Shown here: positions 7,815 through 10,542 of the stretch, piece after piece | Layout: every line of letters begins with the position of its first letter | How positions within the stretch are numbered: position 1 is the first letter of the stretch | Source of the DNA: an uncultured Porphyromonadaceae bacterium | GTDB taxonomy: Bacteria; Bacteroidota; Bacteroidia; Bacteroidales; Muribaculaceae | Assembly: GCA_947176355.1 (NCBI GenBank) | Contig: CAMWQY010000070.1 | Span: 1-10,542 of the forward strand | Reading direction: 5' to 3' | DNA: 10,542 bases | Position numbers and translations under genes: made by a program | The notes under the pieces: model-generated | Databases searched by the model: none | Told to the model about the DNA's origin: nothing | The model's input: only the letters and a program-made list of their open reading frames with translations

Positions 7815-9737
7815 TTAAGGCGTATTTTTTTTATATTTGCAGTGGCGCTTCTCGGGACTACCTTAAGTTTTGCAGCGAAGCCCAAGGAGACACCGGAGCA
7901 GAAAAGGGCTGAGGAAATCAAGAATATGCCGGATCTCTTTATCTACGGAGTTGGCTTCGGCGGGGATGCTGAGGAGGCATACACTGCCGCTGTCCATGAT
8001 ATGGTCAAGAAGATTTCTCAGACTGTCAGCGGACGCACTTTCGGACAGGCAACCGATCAACTTCAGGCAGACGGCACGACCGTCTCCTCTGAGCAGTTTA
8101 CATCTGTAGTGGAAAGCTACACCACTCCTGCTTCTTTGGAGGGAGTGCAAGTGATAGCTGTAGGAGGGGCTCCTGATTTCGAGCGTTTCGTCTATATGCC
8201 GAAGGAGAATATCAGGAAGATGCACGACCGTCGACGCAAGAATGTGGCAGATTTGGCACGTTCCGGTGCCAAGGCTGCCGAAAAAGGGAAGGTAGACGAT
8301 GCGCTCCGTCATCTTTATCGCTCTTACGTGCTTCTCCAAAGTCTGCCGAATCCGTCAGACGTCAAGGAGAAAATAAATGGAGAGGAGGAGAATCTCTCAA
8401 TATGGTTGCCCGAAGCAATGCGCGACATTGTCAATAAGGTGAGCTTTGGAATTGCGTCGGTAAGCGATGATGAAGATGATCCGGAAAGTGGCACAAAGCT
8501 CGTAGAGCTCAACGTGAAGTATGACGGAAAGCCTGCTACTACCTGCACTTTCAAATATGGCACAAACACAGGCTATTCGCCTCTGATCACTGCCCGGGAT
8601 GGCATGGCGATGCTCGAGCTCCCTTCCGACGTGCCGATGAAGCCCCTGAAACTTTATGTGGAATATCAGTTTAAGAATGAAAACCATGCTGATGCCGAAC
8701 TCAAGCCTCTTCTCGACTCATTCAAAGGAGGGGGATTGGTAGCAAATGAATTTCTGATCAATAATTCCAAGAAGGAACTGAAAGCTGACAAGAAGGAAGC
8801 TAAGGCATTCCAGGAGCAGGTGGCTGCCGGTGCACATGAAGGTATCTTGGAATTGAACCGTGAGGAAGTGTCTCCATACGTTGGCTTGATGGAAAAGATC
8901 ATCTACTGCATCAACAACCGTAAATTTGACGAGGTCAAAGAGATCTGCACTCCTGAAGGTTGGATGATGTTTGAGCGTCTGATGAAGTATGGAAAGGTGC
9001 GTATACTCGGCAAGGCTACACGCGACACATACGAATTCTATCCCTATCGCGACGAAGTGATGTGCCGCTCGGTGCCGATGTCGTTTACTTTCAGCAAGGG
9101 ACGTCAGTTTACGGAGGATGTGACTTTCACATTCAATAAAGACTGTAAGCTTGTCAGCCTTGGTTTCGGACTTGGCAGCATAGCGCGCAAGGATATCTTT
9201 GCCAAGGAAGGGGCAGCATGGACCGACGACAAGAAGATGGTGCTTGTCAACTTCCTTGAAAACTACCGTACGGCGTTTGCTCTGGGTCTTCAGGACTATA
9301 TTGAGAGTATTTTCGATGATGACGCGGTCATCATTGTAGGTCATGTCACCAAGAAATTGGAGAAAGTTCCGGGAGCCGACGGTTTCGGGCTCGCTTCGAA
9401 GGAACAGGTCACATATTCTCAGAAGTCCAAGAAGGAATATATGGAGCAGCTGCGTCGTTGCTTTGCAAGCCAGGAATTCATCAACCTGCGCTTTACAGAC
9501 ACTGATGTAGAGCGTTCCGGAGTCGGCGGTGAGACGTATGCTCTTCAGTTGAAGCAAGATTATATCTCGCAGACCTACGGAGACCAAGGTTATCTCTTCC
9601 TTTTCGTCGACTTCAACGACCCTGACAAACCCTTGATCCACATTCGTACGTGGCAACCGGAGCGCAATCCGGACTTGACTCCTAACCTTCCACCGGATCA
9701 TCCACGTGCCGGAATTTTCTCTCCGGCGTCGTTTTAA
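7812..9737 (+). CDS. Exported protein with LPP20-like N-terminal domain and probable tandem NTF2-like domains
   Basis: The protein is 641 residues. A signal peptide (MLRRIFFIFAVALLGTTLSFA, cleavage probably after SFA) directs it to the periplasm or beyond. There is no lipobox cysteine. Residues about 38-135 resemble the LPP20 family: a YGVGFG strand, then a helix with EEAYTAAVHDMVKKISQTVSG. Residues 145-200 are helical and charged. Two regions, about 357-460 (from IIYCINNRKFDEVKEI) and about 480-610 (from NFLENYRTAFALGLQDYIESI), each show helices followed by beta strands, as in NTF2/SnoaL-like folds; that fold call is by eye. No active-site pattern is evident. It is the last gene of the operon, 34 nt after the BACON lipoprotein and followed by a terminator. 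The function is unknown; a periplasmic accessory or chaperone role for the surface proteins is a guess. Confidence 0.9.
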   Translation: MLRRIFFIFAVALLGTTLSFAAKPKETPEQKRAEEIKNMPDLFIYGVGFGGDAEEAYTAAVHDMVKKISQTVSGRTFGQATDQLQADGTTVSSEQFTSVVESYTTPASLEGVQVIAVGGAPDFERFVYMPKENIRKMHDRRRKNVADLARSGAKAAEKGKVDDALRHLYRSYVLLQSLPNPSDVKEKINGEEENLSIWLPEAMRDIVNKVSFGIASVSDDEDDPESGTKLVELNVKYDGKPATTCTFKYGTNTGYSPLITARDGMAMLELPSDVPMKPLKLYVEYQFKNENHADAELKPLLDSFKGGGLVANEFLINNSKKELKADKKEAKAFQEQVAAGAHEGILELNREEVSPYVGLMEKIIYCINNRKFDEVKEICTPEGWMMFERLMKYGKVRILGKATRDTYEFYPYRDEVMCRSVPMSFTFSKGRQFTEDVTFTFNKDCKLVSLGFGLGSIARKDIFAKEGAAWTDDKKMVLVNFLENYRTAFALGLQDYIESIFDDDAVIIVGHVTKKLEKVPGADGFGLASKEQVTYSQKSKKEYMEQLRRCFASQEFINLRFTDTDVERSGVGGETYALQLKQDYISQTYGDQGYLFLFVDFNDPDKPLIHIRTWQPERNPDLTPNLPPDHPRAGIFSPASF

Positions 9738-9809
9738 TGATCAATTATCAATGATCAATTATCAATGATCAATTATCAATGATCAATTATCAATGATTAG
9801 CGATCAAAT
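9738..9809 (+). repeat. Heptanucleotide/14-mer tandem repeat array after gene 4
   Basis: The 14-nt unit TGATCAATTATCAA occurs four times exactly (9738-9793), followed by a degenerate copy (9794-9807). Read as heptamers from 9740, it is ATCAATT and ATCAATG alternating eight times, then ATTAGCG and ATCAAAT. The array begins immediately after the stop codon and runs into the left arm of the terminator. Confidence 0.92.
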
Positions 9810-9840
9810 GCAGCTGCTCTTTTGGGTGGCTGCATTTTTT
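9806..9840 (+). terminator. Intrinsic terminator closing the operon
   Basis: The left arm AAATGCAGC (9806-9814) and right arm GCTGCATTT (9829-9837) are perfect complements. The stem continues inward with C-G and G-U pairs (9815-9819 against 9824-9828) to 14 pairs around a TTTT loop. The right arm runs into six consecutive T (9835-9840), giving the U-tract of a rho-independent terminator for + strand transcription. Confidence 0.88.
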
Positions 9841-9850
9841 ATCTGGGGGC

Positions 9851-9874
9851 GCAGGCTGGAAAGCCTGCTTTCCA
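9851..9874. repeat. Overlapping alternative palindromes
   Basis: GCAGGCT (9851-9857) pairs with AGCCTGC (9862-9868) around a GGAA loop. The overlapping TGGAAAG (9857-9863) pairs with CTTTCCA (9868-9874) around CCTG. Both stems are perfect 7-mers and cannot form together. The segment lies downstream of the operon terminator and has no T-tract. Confidence 0.7.
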
Positions 9875-9880
9875 TATTAT

Positions 9881-9910
9881 GGGGATAAGGGGTGAAGGAG
9901 GAGGGGATGG
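9881..9910 (+). other. G-rich purine tract upstream of the promoter box
   Basis: Almost all bases are purines. There are three GGGG runs (9881-9884, 9889-9892, 9903-9906) and further GG pairs, plus a GGGGG run earlier at 9845-9849. It could form a G-quadruplex on the + strand; this is composition only, with no functional proof. Confidence 0.4.
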
Positions 9911-9912
9911 TG

Positions 9913-9920
9913 TAATTTTG
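9913..9920 (+). promoter_or_regulatory. Candidate Bacteroidota -7 promoter element for the small downstream gene
   Basis: TAATTTTG fits the Bacteroides -7 consensus TAnnTTTG exactly and lies 29 nt before the ATG at 9950, allowing a short leader. No TTTG -33 element is present at the expected 19-21 nt spacing, where the sequence is G-rich. The position between a terminator and a gene supports the call. Confidence 0.5.
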
Positions 9921-9949
9921 CAGGCGTAAAAGCAAAATTATAACTGATT

Positions 9950-10390
9950 ATGGATTCTACTATCACAATTCCACGAAAGCAAGTCTTCACGCAAGTGTCA
10001 AGACGCACGGAGTGGCAGGGCACCCGCTCTCCACAAGACAATGATTATGATCGTCTTGCTCTTTCAGAGGCTGACAAATCTCTCTTCCATTCTTTCTTCG
10101 ACGAGGCTGCGATGCATGCCGTCGATATCTGTCGCCCGTTCCTTAAAAGTGTATCCAACACTGACGATTCACTCTCAATGACCATCGCTGTCAATGACAC
10201 TACAGACACCGTCAGTCTGCAAAAGACAGCTGAAAACATGCTCACATCTCATGTGCTTGCGCTCTGGCAAGAGATAGTGAGTCCGGAGCGTTCAGTCGCA
10301 ACGTTTTCGCGACGTGATGACTACGCGCTCAAACTCCAATCCATCCTTTATCACCATCCGGCACCGCAACGATTTAACTATGAATTATAA
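9950..10390 (+). CDS. Conserved-looking small protein of unknown function
   Basis: The protein is 146 residues from the ATG at 9950, with no signal peptide, lipobox or membrane segment, so it is probably cytoplasmic. I do not recognise the family. The N-terminus (MDSTITIPRKQVFTQVSRR) looks like a beta strand plus a basic segment. The middle (about 40-70, DKSLFHSFFDEAAMHAVDIC) and the stretch around 88-105 look helical. The C-terminus is rich in H, P and aromatic residues (YHHPAPQRFNYEL). It is preceded by its own -7 box and separated from the upstream operon by a terminator, so it is a separate transcription unit, possibly the first gene of a downstream operon. Palindromic elements lie on both sides. 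The length and codon use look like a real gene, and no competing frame is better. Confidence 0.75.
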   Translation: MDSTITIPRKQVFTQVSRRTEWQGTRSPQDNDYDRLALSEADKSLFHSFFDEAAMHAVDICRPFLKSVSNTDDSLSMTIAVNDTTDTVSLQKTAENMLTSHVLALWQEIVSPERSVATFSRRDDYALKLQSILYHHPAPQRFNYEL

Positions 10391-10400
10391 AGGATTCGGA

Positions 10401-10485
10401 CAGGTCGGAGACCTGATGATAATATAGAAACCCCAGACTTCAGTCTGGGGTTGCCGGGACGATGTTTCAGTAGCCTCGGAGAGGC
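10401..10485. repeat. Cluster of three perfect hairpins, probable interspersed palindromic element
   Basis: Hairpin 1 is CAGGTC-GGA-GACCTG (10401-10415). Hairpin 2 is AACCCCAGAC-TTCA-GTCTGGGGTT (10429-10452, ten pairs). Hairpin 3 is GCCTC-GGA-GAGGC (10473-10485), preceded by GTA so that GTAG overlaps the stem start. Hairpins 1 and 3 share the loop, the string TCGGAGA and a following ATGATAA. No T-run follows hairpin 2 on the + strand, so it is not a standard terminator for the upstream gene. Only about 140 bases follow that gene, and nothing else is visible in them. Confidence 0.7.
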
Positions 10486-10531
10486 GATTTATGATAAAAA
10501 CTTAATTATAGACGATAATCGGGACATAACC

Positions 10532-10542
10532 ATGAAGCGCCT
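10532..10542 (+). CDS. Possible start of a further gene, cut by the window end
   Basis: An ATG at 10532 opens a frame (M-K-R) that runs off the window edge. The leader is A/T-rich about 20-40 nt upstream and the basic N-terminus would suit an exported protein. Only three full codons are visible, so this is a weak call. Confidence 0.25.

Noticed and set aside
7832..7839. TATATTTG matching the -7 promoter consensus
   Set aside because: It lies inside the signal-peptide codons of gene 4, so a transcript from it would lack the start codon. It is most likely a chance match in T-rich codons for F and I.
8718..9701. Long open frame on the minus strand opposite gene 4 (327 codons)
   Set aside because: It lies entirely inside a well-supported + strand gene with a signal peptide and recognisable domains. 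It has no plausible domain or promoter of its own, so it is a shadow of coding bias.
9738..9809. CRISPR array
   Set aside because: The repeat is 7 or 14 nt with no spacers between copies, so it is a simple tandem repeat.
10429..10452. Ten-bp hairpin as terminator of the small gene
   Set aside because: No T-run follows on the + strand and a GC-rich stretch comes next. On the minus strand a weak T-rich stretch follows, but no minus-strand gene is visible to use it.

Overview
The window looks like part of a Bacteroidales chromosome (Bacteroidota; a gut lineage such as Muribaculaceae, Prevotellaceae or a relative is my inference). The reasons are BACON domains in a lipoprotein, a C-terminal tail like those of type IX-sorted proteins, PEGA and chitobiase-like surface repeats, start codons preceded by A/T-rich sequence rather than Shine-Dalgarno motifs, and a TAnnTTTG-type promoter box. 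All supported genes are on the + strand.

Positions 2-9737 hold four closely spaced genes (gaps of 23, 19 and 34 nt) that read as one operon whose beginning lies upstream of the window. They are: (1) the 3' part of a giant secreted repeat protein, with divergent InlB-type repeats, nine clear plus one degenerate chitobiase C-terminal-type modules, a short leucine-rich-like stretch and a sorting-like tail; (2) an exported protein with PEGA-like domains followed by a probable outer-membrane beta-barrel; (3) a lipoprotein with four BACON-like domains and a terminal Fn3-like domain; (4) an exported protein with an LPP20-like N-terminal domain and what look like two NTF2-like domains. None shows an obvious catalytic site. 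Together they suggest a cell-surface or adhesion assembly; no function is established from sequence alone.

A heptanucleotide tandem repeat fills the junction between genes 3 and 4, and a related heptanucleotide array follows gene 4 and runs directly into a strong intrinsic terminator (9806-9840), which closes the operon.

Positions 9841-9949 hold a pair of overlapping alternative hairpins, a G-rich purine tract and a -7 promoter box. These precede a small gene of unknown function (9950-10390). Downstream (10401-10485) lies a cluster of three perfect hairpins that looks like an interspersed palindromic element. The last 11 bases may be the start of another gene. No tRNA, rRNA, CRISPR array or transposase is visible.
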